From NCBI GenBank assembly GCA_035506155.1, contig DATJPX010000161.1, forward strand, positions 8,843 to 72,842: a stretch of 64,000 nucleotides of DNA, given 5' to 3'. The notes beneath the pieces are model-generated. The model was not told where the DNA came from. It saw nothing but the letters and a program-made list of their open reading frames with translations, and made no database searches. This DNA is from UBA877 sp035506155 (lineage in GTDB: Bacteria > Chloroflexota > Anaerolineae > Anaerolineales > Villigracilaceae). Below, piece after piece: positions 50,520-58,957 of the stretch (position 1 is the first letter of the stretch; each line of letters begins with the position of its first letter). Made by a program: the position numbers and the translations under genes.

Positions 50520-50604
50520 TTGCATTTTCCGCCCGATTGTCGTACACTTGTTCTATAAATAAAGGCCTCCATCTGAACGGCTATTGTCTTTCGGAGCAAT
50601 TGTC

Positions 50605-51327
50605 ATGACAGAATACTTGCTTTACCTCGAATCCGGCCCCAAACACAAGAAGACCATGGTCCACATGCTGGATCTGCTGGGCTGCATCGCCCAGGGCCCC
50701 ACCACCGAAGCTGCCCTGGAAGCCTCGCCGGAGGCCATCCGGGCCTTCCTGGGCTTCCTGAAAAAGCACGGCGAGGCGGTCGACACGCAGGCGCCGTTCA
50801 CCACCCGGGTGGCGATCCATATCACGGAAGGGACCTGGCTGGCCAACGGCGATCCGACCTGCGGCTTCGCCCCCGATTTCGAACCTTTGGCGGCGGAAGA
50901 TCTGGCGACCTATCTGCGCTGGCTGGACTGGCTGCAAGCCGACCTGCTGGAGTTGGTGCAGAACCTGTCGTTCGAAAAACTGCAGGAGGAACCCGAGAGC
51001 GGCGGCCGCTCGATCCATCATATTCTCCAGCACACCGCCGATTCGCATGGCGTCTACCTGCGCTACCTGGTCGGCAAGGTGGACGGCCTTTCCGAGGCCC
51101 TCAAAGCAGTCCGGGATGCCCCGCTGGAGATCCTGCCGCCGACCCTGACCGATCTTTGGCACCTGACCAGGACCCGCCTCGAAGCCCTGAGCGAGGCGGA
51201 GCGCCGCCAGTCCGTCCCGCATGGACAGGTCACCTGGACAGCCCGCCGGGCGTTGCGGCGCATGCTCGAGCATGCCTGGGAACACCGCATGGAAATCTCC
51301 ACCCGCCTGAAAAATCCGATTTCGTGA
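50605..51327 (+). CDS. DinB-like four-helix-bundle protein with N-terminal HicB-like segment
   Basis: 240 residues from ATG 50605 with CGGAG upstream. The N-terminal 75 residues (YLLYLESGPKHKKTMVHMLDLLGCIAQGPT) resemble a small HicB-like fold; residues about 90-235 form a DinB-like bundle with the metal-site His residues in RSIHHILQHTADSHG and MLEHAWEHRMEI. Such proteins are damage-induced or thiol-dependent transferases; the substrate is unknown. First of three adjacent genes. Confidence 0.8.
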   Translation: MTEYLLYLESGPKHKKTMVHMLDLLGCIAQGPTTEAALEASPEAIRAFLGFLKKHGEAVDTQAPFTTRVAIHITEGTWLANGDPTCGFAPDFEPLAAEDLATYLRWLDWLQADLLELVQNLSFEKLQEEPESGGRSIHHILQHTADSHGVYLRYLVGKVDGLSEALKAVRDAPLEILPPTLTDLWHLTRTRLEALSEAERRQSVPHGQVTWTARRALRRMLEHAWEHRMEISTRLKNPIS

Positions 51328-51336
51328 GGTCAACCA

Positions 51337-51840
51337 ATGGTTGAACCGAAACTTCCTAAAAACACGGCCGAGCTGTTGGACGATATCGACCGGGAATGGT
51401 CTGCCCTGCGGGTCGCGGTGGAAAAGCTGTCCCCGGCCCAGTTGACTACAGCAGACTCCGGTGGCTGGTCGCCCAAGGATAACCTGGCCCACCTGACCGA
51501 ATGGATGAAGATCCTGGTGGGCTACCACATGGACCGGCGTCCTTCACCCGAGGTAACCGGCCTGCCCCTGGCCGTTACGCAGGAGTGGAATTTCGACGTC
51601 GTCAACCGGCTGTTCTTCGAGCGCAACCGTGATCGGTCCAGTCGGGATGTTATGGATGAACTCGAACGCGTCTATGCCGGCGTGGTCGCCAGGCTCAAGT
51701 CGATGCCTTTCGAAGAGGTCATGCAGCCGCGCGACCCGGACGATCCCGAAAAACGTCCCCTGTTGGGATGGATCCTGGGCAACACCTCGGAGCATTTTGC
51801 CGAGCACCGTTCCTACATCGAAAGGGCCCTGAAAAAATGA
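51337..51840 (+). CDS. ClbS/DfsB-family (DUF1706) four-helix-bundle protein
   Basis: 167 residues. The SPKDNLAHLTEWM motif, the EWNFDVVNRLFFERNRDRS segment and the late NTSEHFAEHRSYIE are typical of the ClbS/DfsB branch of DinB-like proteins. ClbS itself is a cyclopropane hydrolase that protects from colibactin, but most family members are uncharacterised. Stop overlaps the next start as ATGA. Confidence 0.88.
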   Translation: MVEPKLPKNTAELLDDIDREWSALRVAVEKLSPAQLTTADSGGWSPKDNLAHLTEWMKILVGYHMDRRPSPEVTGLPLAVTQEWNFDVVNRLFFERNRDRSSRDVMDELERVYAGVVARLKSMPFEEVMQPRDPDDPEKRPLLGWILGNTSEHFAEHRSYIERALKK

Positions 51841-52514
51841 ATTTGCACCTTTTCTCCACCCCCGGCAAGGACGACATTCGTTACATCCTCGACGCTTGCC
51901 GTCCCTACCTGGAAGGCAGGGACGAAGCGGTCGTTGCGTATCTACCGGCAGCCTCCCTCGACCAGCATTTTCAGGAGCTGACCGAACGTTCTTTCCGCGG
52001 CCTGGCGCGGCTGGCGACCATCAACACCGAGCTGCAGACCCTGCCGGAAATGGAAGCCATCCTGCGGGATGCCAGCCTGGTCTACATCCCCGGGGGAAAT
52101 ACCTTCCTGCTCAACCACCGGCTGCACCTTTGCAAGATCATCGAATACCTGCGCAGGAAAGTAGCCGCCGGCCTGCCTGTGGTGGCTTTCAGCGCGGGGA
52201 CGGTCCTGTGCGGCCCGAACATCCTGACCACCAACGACCTCAACATCGTCCCGACATCTTATTTCAAGGGGCTGGAGGCGACGCTGTTCAACTTCAACGT
52301 CCACTATCCGGAGGACGATTTCCGCCGGGCCGGTCGGGACGAATGGCTGGCGGAGTATTTCGTCTTCCACGATAACCCAATCCTGCTCCTGGAAGACGGG
52401 GCATACGTGAAAGTCGAAGGACGGAAGACGACCCTGGAGTGGGGTCCAGCCTGGATCTGGCGTCACGGACAGGAGAAGGAGAAACTGACTCCCGGGAGCC
52501 CGATCGCCCTGTAA
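51837..52514 (+). CDS. Peptidase S51 / type 1 glutamine amidotransferase-like protein
   Basis: 225 residues from ATG 51837 (4-nt overlap with the previous gene). The fold of dipeptidase E/cyanophycinase is indicated by LVYIPGGNTFLLNHRL, the nucleophile region VVAFSAGTVLCGPNI and the LNIVPTSYF segment. The nucleophilic Ser of F-S-A-G is kept. Cytoplasmic serine peptidase is likely; the substrate is unknown. Confidence 0.85.
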   Translation: MNLHLFSTPGKDDIRYILDACRPYLEGRDEAVVAYLPAASLDQHFQELTERSFRGLARLATINTELQTLPEMEAILRDASLVYIPGGNTFLLNHRLHLCKIIEYLRRKVAAGLPVVAFSAGTVLCGPNILTTNDLNIVPTSYFKGLEATLFNFNVHYPEDDFRRAGRDEWLAEYFVFHDNPILLLEDGAYVKVEGRKTTLEWGPAWIWRHGQEKEKLTPGSPIAL

Positions 52515-52547
52515 GGGTTCAGCCTGACCGTTCGGATTTCGTTCGGG

Positions 52548-52584
52548 AAAATGCCTTTCCGGCCTGGGAAAGGCATTTTGTTTT
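52548..52584 (+). terminator. Terminator after the S51 peptidase gene
   Basis: AAAATGCCTTTCC at 52548-52560 pairs perfectly with GGAAAGGCATTTT at 52567-52579, followed by GTTTTCC. Confidence 0.88.
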
Positions 52585-52653
52585 CCAGTACCGCGGTGGT
52601 ATTGCCGGGCCAAATTATCATGATAAACTTCATCGAAATAGGAGAGTTTAAAT

Positions 52654-53292
52654 ATGCGCCACCCTCGTTTATTGTTCGTTCCCCTTGTCATGTTGTTTGT
52701 CTTGGCCTGCGGATTGACCAACGGCATCCAGCAGATGCAGCAGGCGGTCACCCAGCTCCCCGGGATGTTGACCAGCATGCCGACCGCCATGGGCGCCATG
52801 GAGACCTCCGCGGCGGGCGCCCAATCTTCCGGTAATTGTCCCGCAACGCCGACGTCCGGCGGCCTGGGTTTTGGCCTGGCCAATGCCAAGGCGGTCCTGA
52901 CGATGACCCAGCAGTTCACCTTTACAGACGGCACCGTGAACGGCCAGCCTGCCTCGACTGCCACGCTGGCGTCGGGGAGCGCGGGAACCTTTTCGTCGCT
53001 CGCCAATGGTTTCTCCGCCCAGTTCATCGGCGACCCGTGTAATTTGAGCGAGGTCACCGTCACGATGCCGCGGGTGGATCAGGCCACGATCGATCAGGGC
53101 ATCGGGGTGGCGAACATCCTGTTTGCGGCGATTTTGCCTCCGGATGTGCAGGTGGCTTTCACCACCTGGCTGACCCAGAAGTACAGCAAGGTTCCTGTCG
53201 GCGGCCAGGAGCAGACCACGATCAGCAACCTGCAATTCACCCTCAAGCGGACCCAAGCCAGCATGATTTTGGATATCCTGCCGGCAAAATAA
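52654..53292 (+). CDS. Hypothetical lipoprotein
   Basis: 212 residues. Signal peptide with lipobox FVLAC (Cys19), then a small Met/Gln-rich helix and an Ala/Thr/Ser-rich domain with two cysteines (GNCPATP and GDPCNLS) that could form a disulphide. No family recognised. Flanked by terminators on both sides, so it is probably a single transcript. Confidence 0.75.
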   Translation: MRHPRLLFVPLVMLFVLACGLTNGIQQMQQAVTQLPGMLTSMPTAMGAMETSAAGAQSSGNCPATPTSGGLGFGLANAKAVLTMTQQFTFTDGTVNGQPASTATLASGSAGTFSSLANGFSAQFIGDPCNLSEVTVTMPRVDQATIDQGIGVANILFAAILPPDVQVAFTTWLTQKYSKVPVGGQEQTTISNLQFTLKRTQASMILDILPAK

Positions 53293-53310
53293 TGCCGGTC
53301 GATTCAGACG

Positions 53311-53344
53311 GACAGGGCGGCCATCCGGCCGCCCTGTCGTTTTT
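53311..53344. terminator. Terminator between the lipoprotein and fmdB genes
   Basis: GACAGGGCGGCC at 53311-53322 pairs perfectly with GGCCGCCCTGTC at 53327-53338, followed by GTTTTT on the plus strand. Its T-run touches the stop of the convergent fmdB-like gene. Confidence 0.9.
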
Positions 53345-53742
53345 CAAAAGTCAGCGTCTTCGCCCCCGGTTTCAGCCCCCAGGTCGGGCAATTCCTTTTC
53401 GATCTCCTCAGGGCTCTGGCCCTTCTCCAGCCGGTCGACGACCTCGTTGAACTCCGGGGGCATCTCCTCGCCCAGTTCGCGGCCCATTTTACGCATCACC
53501 CGGCCCATCGACTGGGGATCGTTCTCCAGCCCTGCCAGGGCGGCCGGGTCGGAAAAATCCCCGGCTAGGGCGTCCGCGCGGCTGCCCTCGGACTTGGCGA
53601 CCCGGACGCGGGGCACGCGCCGGCGGACGTTCCCGCTCCCGCAGTGCGGACAGACGACCGGCTTGGACCCATACTCGGCGTACGTCATGAGGACGTCGAA
53701 TCGGTACTGGCAAGCCTGGCAAAGATAATCGTATAACGGCAT
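53344..53742 (-). CDS. FmdB-family zinc-ribbon protein
   Basis: 132 residues. The N-terminal zinc ribbon MPLYDYLCQACQYRFD and VVCPHCGSGNVRR provides two CxxC pairs, the FmdB/CxxC_CxxC_SSSS signature. The tail is acidic and contains MPPEFNEVVDRLEKGQSPEEIEKELPD, often seen in longer FmdB proteins. Probably a regulator or adaptor; function not established. Confidence 0.9.
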   Translation of the reverse strand: MPLYDYLCQACQYRFDVLMTYAEYGSKPVVCPHCGSGNVRRRVPRVRVAKSEGSRADALAGDFSDPAALAGLENDPQSMGRVMRKMGRELGEEMPPEFNEVVDRLEKGQSPEEIEKELPDLGAETGGEDADF

Positions 53743-53792
53743 GGAGCGATTTTACCGCTTTTTCACCGGCGACCGGCCGCCGGTCTATCGGT

Positions 53793-53798
53793 TACAAT
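53793..53798 (+). promoter_or_regulatory. -10 element of gmk, near-leaderless
   Basis: TACAAT at 53793-53798 lies 6 nt before the gmk ATG (53805). No Shine-Dalgarno is present. Confidence 0.45.
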
Positions 53799-53804
53799 AA
53801 GGCC

Positions 53805-54425
53805 ATGTGTGATTCCGACTTTAACGTCCATAACCCCCAGCCCTTGCTGGTCGTCATCTCCGGGCCGTCCGGCGTCGGCAAGGACAGCGTCGTCCAGCTC
53901 CTCAAGGAGCGCGGCCTGCCGATGCATTTCGTCGTCACCGCCACCACCCGCCCGCGGCGCGAGAGCGAAGTCCACGGCCGGGACTATTTCTTCCTTTCGA
54001 ACGACGAGTTTGCCCGCATGATCGAGCAGGACGAATTGATCGAGTACGCAATCGTCTACAACGATTATAAAGGCATCCCCAAACAGCAAGTCCGGGAGGC
54101 GTTGGCCTCTGGCCAGGACGTGGTCATGCGCGTGGACGTCCAGGGGGCAGCCAGCATCCGCAAGCTGGCGCCTGAGGCGGTGCTGGTCTTCCTGACGACC
54201 GAAAGCGAACAGGCGCTGGTCAAAAGGCTGAAGGCGCGCAAGACCGAAAAGCCGGAGGAGCTGTCCCTGCGGATCGCCACCGCCCGCCAGGAGTTGAAGC
54301 GCGTCGCGGAGTTCGATTACGTCATCGTCAATGCCGAGGGTCGCCTGGACGACACCGTGGATGCCGTCATCGCCATCATCCGGGCGGAGCACCAGCGCGT
54401 CCATCCTCGCAAAGTCAGTCTCTAA
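53805..54425 (+). CDS. gmk: Guanylate kinase
   Basis: 206 residues. Phosphorylates GMP to GDP, the step after GuaA. P-loop VVISGPSGVGKDS, TATTRPRRESEVHGRDYFF (GMP-binding), and the VDVQGAASIRK motif are all present. Leaderless-type start. Confidence 0.97.
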   Translation: MCDSDFNVHNPQPLLVVISGPSGVGKDSVVQLLKERGLPMHFVVTATTRPRRESEVHGRDYFFLSNDEFARMIEQDELIEYAIVYNDYKGIPKQQVREALASGQDVVMRVDVQGAASIRKLAPEAVLVFLTTESEQALVKRLKARKTEKPEELSLRIATARQELKRVAEFDYVIVNAEGRLDDTVDAVIAIIRAEHQRVHPRKVSL

Positions 54426-54455
54426 TCCTGCATTCATGAGGTTTAATGGTTCGTT

Positions 54456-55277
54456 ATGAATGAAAATCAGTCCCCTGAGCAGTACCCGCAACCACAGCAG
54501 CCGCGCCCCGTCCAGGTGGCCGTGCCGAACGCCAAACCCTATGTCATGTACTCCATCATGGGTGTGACGTTCCTCGTCTATCTTCTGCAGCTTGCCGGAC
54601 AGTATCTGCTGCCTCCGTCGCTTGCGAATCCCCTGCTCAATACGTACGGCACCTCCGACCTGGTGGCCATCCTGGGCGAAAAGGTCAATATTTTCATCCG
54701 CGCCGGCCAGCTCTGGCGGCTGATCACCCCGGTCTTCCTGCACGATTCGACGCTGCCCTATGGGATCCTGCATATCGGTTTCAATATGTACGCCTTGTAC
54801 CTGTACGGGCGCGGCCTGGAGGCCCGCTTCGGCCACTGGCGGTTTTTCCTTTTGTACTTCCTGTCTGCCTATGCCGGGAATGTGCTCTCCTTCCTGATCA
54901 CTCCCAACCCCTCTCTCGGGGCGTCCACGGCGATTTTCGGCCTGCTGGCAGCGGAGGGAATGTTCATCTTTCAGAACCGGGCCCTGCTTGGCAATCGGGC
55001 GACCCGGGCTTTGGTAAATGTCCTGACCATCGCCGCCCTGAACCTGCTGATCGGTTTCAGCAGCCCCGGGATCGACAATTTCGGCCACCTGGGCGGGATC
55101 ATCGGTGGGAGCCTGTTCACCTGGTTCGGCGGGCCGCGCTGGAAGCTGGAGGGGCTCTATTCCGCCCCCAAGCTGGTCGATGAACGGGAAGGCCACGGCG
55201 CACTGGCCGGAACGGTGGCGGTCCTGTTGTTCTTCATCCCCCTGACAGTACTGGGCTGGTTCTGGATCGTGAAATAG
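54456..55277 (+). CDS. Rhomboid-family intramembrane serine protease
   Basis: 273 residues, six to seven spans. Catalytic Ser in LGASTAIFG (GxSx) and catalytic His in DNFGHLGGIIGG; HIGFNMYALYLYG carries the HxxxN-type motif. N-terminus Pro/Gln-rich and cytoplasmic. Cleaves membrane proteins inside the bilayer. Directly before a DUF218 protein with a 2-nt gap. Confidence 0.94.
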   Translation: MNENQSPEQYPQPQQPRPVQVAVPNAKPYVMYSIMGVTFLVYLLQLAGQYLLPPSLANPLLNTYGTSDLVAILGEKVNIFIRAGQLWRLITPVFLHDSTLPYGILHIGFNMYALYLYGRGLEARFGHWRFFLLYFLSAYAGNVLSFLITPNPSLGASTAIFGLLAAEGMFIFQNRALLGNRATRALVNVLTIAALNLLIGFSSPGIDNFGHLGGIIGGSLFTWFGGPRWKLEGLYSAPKLVDEREGHGALAGTVAVLLFFIPLTVLGWFWIVK

Positions 55278-55279
55278 CC

Positions 55280-55948
55280 GTGGCGCCGAAAGAAGCAAAC
55301 CCGAAATCGCCTCCCAAAAGACACTTGGCCAGGAACCTGCTCATCGCCGGCGTCGTACTGCTGGCGATGGCTGTTTTGGCGTATGCCCTGCGGGCTCCGA
55401 TCCTGACCGGCATTGCAGACGGCCTGGTCGTCAGTGATACCCCCAGGGCTGCCGATATCATCTTCCTGCTCAACGGCGATTACAATACCCGTCCACAGCG
55501 GGCCGCCGAGCTTTACCGGCAGGGGCTGGCCCCCTTGATCGTCATTGCCCGCTCCGAGAACACACCGGCGGTCGATCTGGGCCTGGTTCCGAACGATACG
55601 GATATCTCGGTCGAGGTCATGCAAAAGTTGGGCGTGCCGCCCGACAAGATCCTGGTCCTGGCATTTCCGGGCGGGGTCACCAGTACTTTCGATGAAGCCA
55701 GCGCCCTCCATCGATATATCCAATCCCATCCGGTACACACCGTACTGCTGGTCACTTCCGCTTTCCACACCCGCCGCGCCCGTTGGATCTTTAAGCGGGA
55801 GCTGGCCGGGACCCCGATCGAACTGAAAATGGTGGCTGTGCCGTATCAAGGATTCGACCAGACCAACTGGTGGAAGAACGAGACCGGCTTGATCACGCTG
55901 AATAATGAGTACATCAAGCTGATCTATTATTTTGTGAAATATCGCTGA
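55280..55948 (+). CDS. YdcF-like DUF218 protein
   Basis: 222 residues, GTG start. One N-terminal membrane anchor (about 19-41), then the DUF218 Rossmann-like fold with LLNGDYNTRPQRAAELYRQG and LLVTSAFHTRRARWIF. DUF218 proteins (YdcF, SanA, ElyC) are linked to envelope polysaccharide handling. Likely co-expressed with the rhomboid gene. Confidence 0.9.
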   Translation: MAPKEANPKSPPKRHLARNLLIAGVVLLAMAVLAYALRAPILTGIADGLVVSDTPRAADIIFLLNGDYNTRPQRAAELYRQGLAPLIVIARSENTPAVDLGLVPNDTDISVEVMQKLGVPPDKILVLAFPGGVTSTFDEASALHRYIQSHPVHTVLLVTSAFHTRRARWIFKRELAGTPIELKMVAVPYQGFDQTNWWKNETGLITLNNEYIKLIYYFVKYR

Positions 55949-55981
55949 TCGAAATCTTTCCCTCTTGATGCCCCCAAAATA

Positions 55982-56014
55982 AGGACGCACTTTTGCAGTG
56001 CGTCCTGTTCGTTT
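55982..56014. terminator. Bidirectional terminator
   Basis: AGGACGCACT at 55982-55991 pairs with AGTGCGTCCT at 55997-56006, followed by GTTCGTTT on plus and, on minus, by TATTTTGG. It separates the DUF218 gene from the convergent riboflavin transporter operon. Confidence 0.82.
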
Positions 56015-56753
56015 ACCCAATCGCTTCTTTCAATTGGCGGGCCAGCTTGCCAAAATGGGAGGTATAGCGGATCTCATCCGGCCGCGGCCGGGGCAGGTCC
56101 ACCGTCAGGTCCAGCTTGATCCTGCCGGGGCGCTGCGTCAGCACCAGGACGCGGTCAGCCAGGAAGAGGGCCTCGTTGATCGAATGCGTCACCATCAGGA
56201 CGGTCTTCTGACGGGCCTGCCAGATGTGCGAGAGCTCGCTCCACATCCGTTCGCGCGTCAGGGCGTCCAGGGAGCCGAAGGGCTCGTCCAAGAGGAGGAT
56301 ATCCGGGTCGTGGACCAGGGCTCGGGCGATGGCGACCCGTTGGGCCATCCCTCCCGAAAGGTCGCGCGGCCAGGAGGCTTCGAAGCCCTGCAGGCCGACC
56401 AGGTCGATCAATTCCTGGGCCCGGGCGCAGGCTTCGTCCGGCCGGATGCCCTGCATCTCGAGCGGCAGAGTGATGTTTTCGATGGCCGTCCGCCAAGGCA
56501 TCAGATTGGCCTGCTGGAAAACCATGCCGATGCGCGGGGCGCCGGTCGAATAGGTGAACGTCCCGGAAGTGGGCCGGAGCAGTCCGGCCAGGATGCGCAG
56601 CAGGGTGCTCTTCCCCGACCCGGAAGGTCCCAGCACGCAGACGAATTCCTGCGGCTGGACGGTGAAGGAGGCCGTGTCCAGCGCGTCCAGGTCGCCGTTG
56701 CCGTCGGTGAAGGTGACGCTCAGGTCGTGGACCGTCAGGATTGGGTCGATCAT
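56013..56753 (-). CDS. ABC transporter ATPase, probable riboflavin uptake
   Basis: 246 residues. NrtD/SsuB/TauB-class ATPase: Walker A LGPSGSGKSTLLR, Q-loop MVFQQANLMPW, signature LSGGMAQRVAIARAL, Walker B ILLLDEPFGSLDA and switch His in MVTHSINEALFLADRV. Third gene of the FMN-riboswitch operon, downstream of the binding protein and permease, so it should drive riboflavin import. Confidence 0.9.
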   Translation of the reverse strand: MIDPILTVHDLSVTFTDGNGDLDALDTASFTVQPQEFVCVLGPSGSGKSTLLRILAGLLRPTSGTFTYSTGAPRIGMVFQQANLMPWRTAIENITLPLEMQGIRPDEACARAQELIDLVGLQGFEASWPRDLSGGMAQRVAIARALVHDPDILLLDEPFGSLDALTRERMWSELSHIWQARQKTVLMVTHSINEALFLADRVLVLTQRPGRIKLDLTVDLPRPRPDEIRYTSHFGKLARQLKEAIG

Positions 56754-56771
56754 GGATCCTCTGGAAGCAGT

Positions 56772-57740
56772 TTACGGGATGAACTGGTTGGTGAAGGCTT
56801 TCGTCAGGTCGAGCGGCTGGGTCAGCAGGCCCATGTCCAGCAGGACCGACTGCATGCTGTCCCAGGATTTTGGATCGGAATATCCCAGCCGGTCGGCTTT
56901 CCACATCTCGATCGAGGCGGCCAGCTTTTGTTTTTGTACGGCCGTATCCGCCTGAGCCAAGTTGGCCACGTATTTCAGGGAAATCTGGTAGGCAGTTTCC
57001 GGATCGGAGATCGTGTCGGACAGCCCGTGCAGGAAGGCCTTGACCATCCGGCGGACCAGGTCGGGATCTCCGGCGATCGTCTTTTCGTTGGTGATCAGCC
57101 CGTTGGAGGCAAGTTTGACGTAATCGGCCACGCGCAGCTCAGTCAGGTCGTAGCCCTGGGCGCGCAGCTGGAGAGGTTCGTTGCCGGTGTAGACCGAGAC
57201 GGCCTGGTCACGGTCGGTGGCCAGGGATTCCACCTGGGTATAACCGATCGAGTCGAGTTTCACGTCCGACTCTTGCAGCCCCCCGGCGTTCAAGAGGGCA
57301 CGCAGCCCGATGTAAATGGCGCCGTAGGTTCCCGGCAGGCCAATCGTCTTGCCGCGCAAGTCGGCCGGGGTATGGATGCCCAGGCTGGACTTTGCGACCA
57401 CCGAGACGGGATATTGCTGGTACCAGGCGGTCACGTAGACCACCGGCAGGCCTTTCGCCCGCGCCAGCAGGACCTGGTCGCCCGAGACCACCCCGAACTG
57501 GATCTGGTTCGCTCCAACCAGGGCGGTGATGTCGGTCTCCATGGAATAGTCGAAATTCACCTGGATGCCTTCGGCGCGGAAATATCCTTTTTCCACGGCC
57601 ACATATAAGGGGGCGAACTGGACATCGGGAATGTAGCCAAGTGGCAGACGAACCTGCTGCAAGGCGCCGGTCGAAGATTTCCCGCCACAGGCGGTGAGAA
57701 GAACAAGGACGATCAGAATCAAAGGGGCTGTTTTTTTCAT
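56772..57740 (-). CDS. ribY: Riboflavin-type ABC transporter substrate-binding lipoprotein
   Basis: 322 residues. Lipobox LLTAC (about Cys18), then an NMT1/SsuA-like periplasmic-binding fold: VRLPLGYIPDVQFAPLYVAVEKGYFRAEGIQVNF, LVGANQIQFGVVSGDQVLLARAKG, and PADLRGKTIGLPG. It resembles thiamine-precursor/sulfonate binding proteins by sequence, but the operon's FMN riboswitch points to riboflavin, as described for RibXY systems of Chloroflexota and Firmicutes. Anchored on the outer face of the membrane. Confidence 0.85.
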   Translation of the reverse strand: MKKTAPLILIVLVLLTACGGKSSTGALQQVRLPLGYIPDVQFAPLYVAVEKGYFRAEGIQVNFDYSMETDITALVGANQIQFGVVSGDQVLLARAKGLPVVYVTAWYQQYPVSVVAKSSLGIHTPADLRGKTIGLPGTYGAIYIGLRALLNAGGLQESDVKLDSIGYTQVESLATDRDQAVSVYTGNEPLQLRAQGYDLTELRVADYVKLASNGLITNEKTIAGDPDLVRRMVKAFLHGLSDTISDPETAYQISLKYVANLAQADTAVQKQKLAASIEMWKADRLGYSDPKSWDSMQSVLLDMGLLTQPLDLTKAFTNQFIP

Positions 57741-57753
57741 AGGATGCTCCGAA

Positions 57754-58551
57754 TTAACGTTGCGAGTTTTCCTGCCAGATCAGCAGGCGATTTTCGAGAA
57801 GGGCGACGATACCGTAGAGGGTCAACGCCAGTGCGATCAGGGTGAAGACGGCTACGAAGACCAGGGCGGTATCGTACTGGCCGCGTGCCACGTTGATGAG
57901 GAAACCCAGACCCTTGTTGGACCCGACCAACTCGCCGACCACCGCACCGATGACCGAGAGGGTCGCACCGATGCGCAGCCCTCCCAGCAGCACCGGCAGG
58001 GCGGCCGGGAGCTCCAGGTAGCGCAGGTTCTGCAGGCGGCTGGCGTGCAGCGATCCCATCAGGTCATGCAGGGGCCGGGGGACGGCCCGCAGGCCGACGA
58101 CCGTGTTGACCAGAACAGGGAAGAAAACGATCAGGGCGCAGATCAACACCTTCGAGAACATCCCCGGCCCGAACCAGATGACCAGCAGCGGGGCGATCGC
58201 GACGATCGGGATGGCCTGGGTAGCCACCAGGTAGGGGGCTGCCAGCCGCTCGAACTGCCGGGATTTGGCGATGGCGTAACCGAGCACCACCGCCGTGGCC
58301 GTCCCGGTCAGCAAGCCAAGCAGCACCTCCAGCAGGGTCACCCCGGTATTGACCAGCAGACTGCTGTCCGCCAGCGCCTTCCAGAAACGTTCCAGCACTT
58401 GCAGCGGGGAAGGCAGGATGAAGGCCGGCAGGCCGGCGACCCGCGCCACGATCCACCAAGCCAGCAGGGCGACCAGGAGGGAGAGCAGTGCGGTCCAGGG
58501 GACGGCGCGGCGCGCTGTCCGGGAGGGCTTACGCAAATTTGGGGTATCCAT
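57754..58551 (-). CDS. ribX: Riboflavin-type ABC transporter permease
   Basis: 265 residues from ATG 58551; a longer frame to 58677 runs through a terminator. BPD_transp_1 permease with about six spans and the EAA loop region (GSLHASRLQNLRYLELPAALPVLLGGLRIGATLSVIGAVVGELVGSNKGLGFLI). First gene after the FMN riboswitch, so control is exerted at its leader. The riboflavin assignment comes from the riboswitch and from precedent, not from the permease sequence alone. Confidence 0.85.
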   Translation of the reverse strand: MDTPNLRKPSRTARRAVPWTALLSLLVALLAWWIVARVAGLPAFILPSPLQVLERFWKALADSSLLVNTGVTLLEVLLGLLTGTATAVVLGYAIAKSRQFERLAAPYLVATQAIPIVAIAPLLVIWFGPGMFSKVLICALIVFFPVLVNTVVGLRAVPRPLHDLMGSLHASRLQNLRYLELPAALPVLLGGLRIGATLSVIGAVVGELVGSNKGLGFLINVARGQYDTALVFVAVFTLIALALTLYGIVALLENRLLIWQENSQR

Positions 58552-58564
58552 GGTCTTCGAAGAC

Positions 58565-58596
58565 AAAAAAGCCTCGCAGGGAATCACCCGCGGGGC
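58565..58596 (-). terminator. Second terminator-like hairpin before ribX
   Basis: On the minus strand GCC-C-CGC-GGG (58596-58587) pairs with CCC-T-GCG-A-GGC (58579-58571) with small bulges, then six T (58570-58565). It lies 14 nt upstream of the ribX start. Confidence 0.6.
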
Positions 58597-58631
58597 AAAT
58601 AGACAGACCCTTGGCCTGGACCGGTCCGCCG

Positions 58632-58665
58632 AAAAACAACCCCGAAAACGAATTCGTTTCCGGGG
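58632..58665 (-). terminator. Riboswitch terminator after the FMN aptamer
   Basis: CCCCGAAAACG / CGTTTCCGGGG stem (58640-58665; one A-C mismatch) with AATT centre, followed on the minus strand by TTGTTTTT. Placed just after the FMN aptamer, so it is the likely expression platform. A small AGACCC / GGGTCT hairpin at 58681-58696 lies between them. Confidence 0.75.
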
Positions 58666-58703
58666 CATTCGAACCAAACCAGACCCTTTTGGGTCTTGTC
58701 AGC

Positions 58704-58838
58704 ACCTTCTTCCATCCGGACTATTGCCGTCGGCTACGGAGTTTCACCGTATCATGCCTGCCCGTCCTCCTGTAAGGAAGGAAAAGCCTGGCTCGTGGGC
58801 TTTACCACCGGTCGGGAGTTTCACCCTGCCCCGAAGGT
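58704..58838 (-). ncRNA. FMN riboswitch (RFN element)
   Basis: On the minus strand the conserved blocks appear in order: CTTCGGGGCAGGGTGAAACT, CCCGACCGGTGGTAAAGCCC, GATACGGTGAAACTCCGTAG, CCGACGGCAATAGTCCGGAT and GGAAGAAGG. P1 closes by pairing GAAGGT (58833-58838) with ACCTTC (58704-58709) in plus coordinates. Binding of FMN should end transcription before the transporter genes. This identifies the substrate class of the operon. Confidence 0.96.
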
Positions 58839-58857
58839 CTATATTCAACTGGGAAAG

Positions 58858-58886
58858 ATTATACCGGCATCGCGGCGGGAAGTCAA
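58858..58886 (-). promoter_or_regulatory. Sigma-70-type promoter of the FMN riboswitch operon
   Basis: On the minus strand TTGACT (58886-58881) and TATAAT (58863-58858) with a 17-nt spacer. The transcript begins near 58851, just before the aptamer. Confidence 0.88.
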
Positions 58887-58914
58887 ATTATCCCTGCCCG
58901 GTTAAATAATCAAA

Positions 58915-58937
58915 GGACCCCCCGGAAGAGGGGGTCC
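58915..58937 (-). terminator. Terminator of the ferredoxin gene
   Basis: GGACCCCC at 58915-58922 and GGGGGTCC at 58930-58937 pair with a 7-nt loop; on the minus strand TTTGATTATTT follows. Confidence 0.82.
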
Positions 58938-58957
58938 TCAATTCAATCTTTTCGTGC

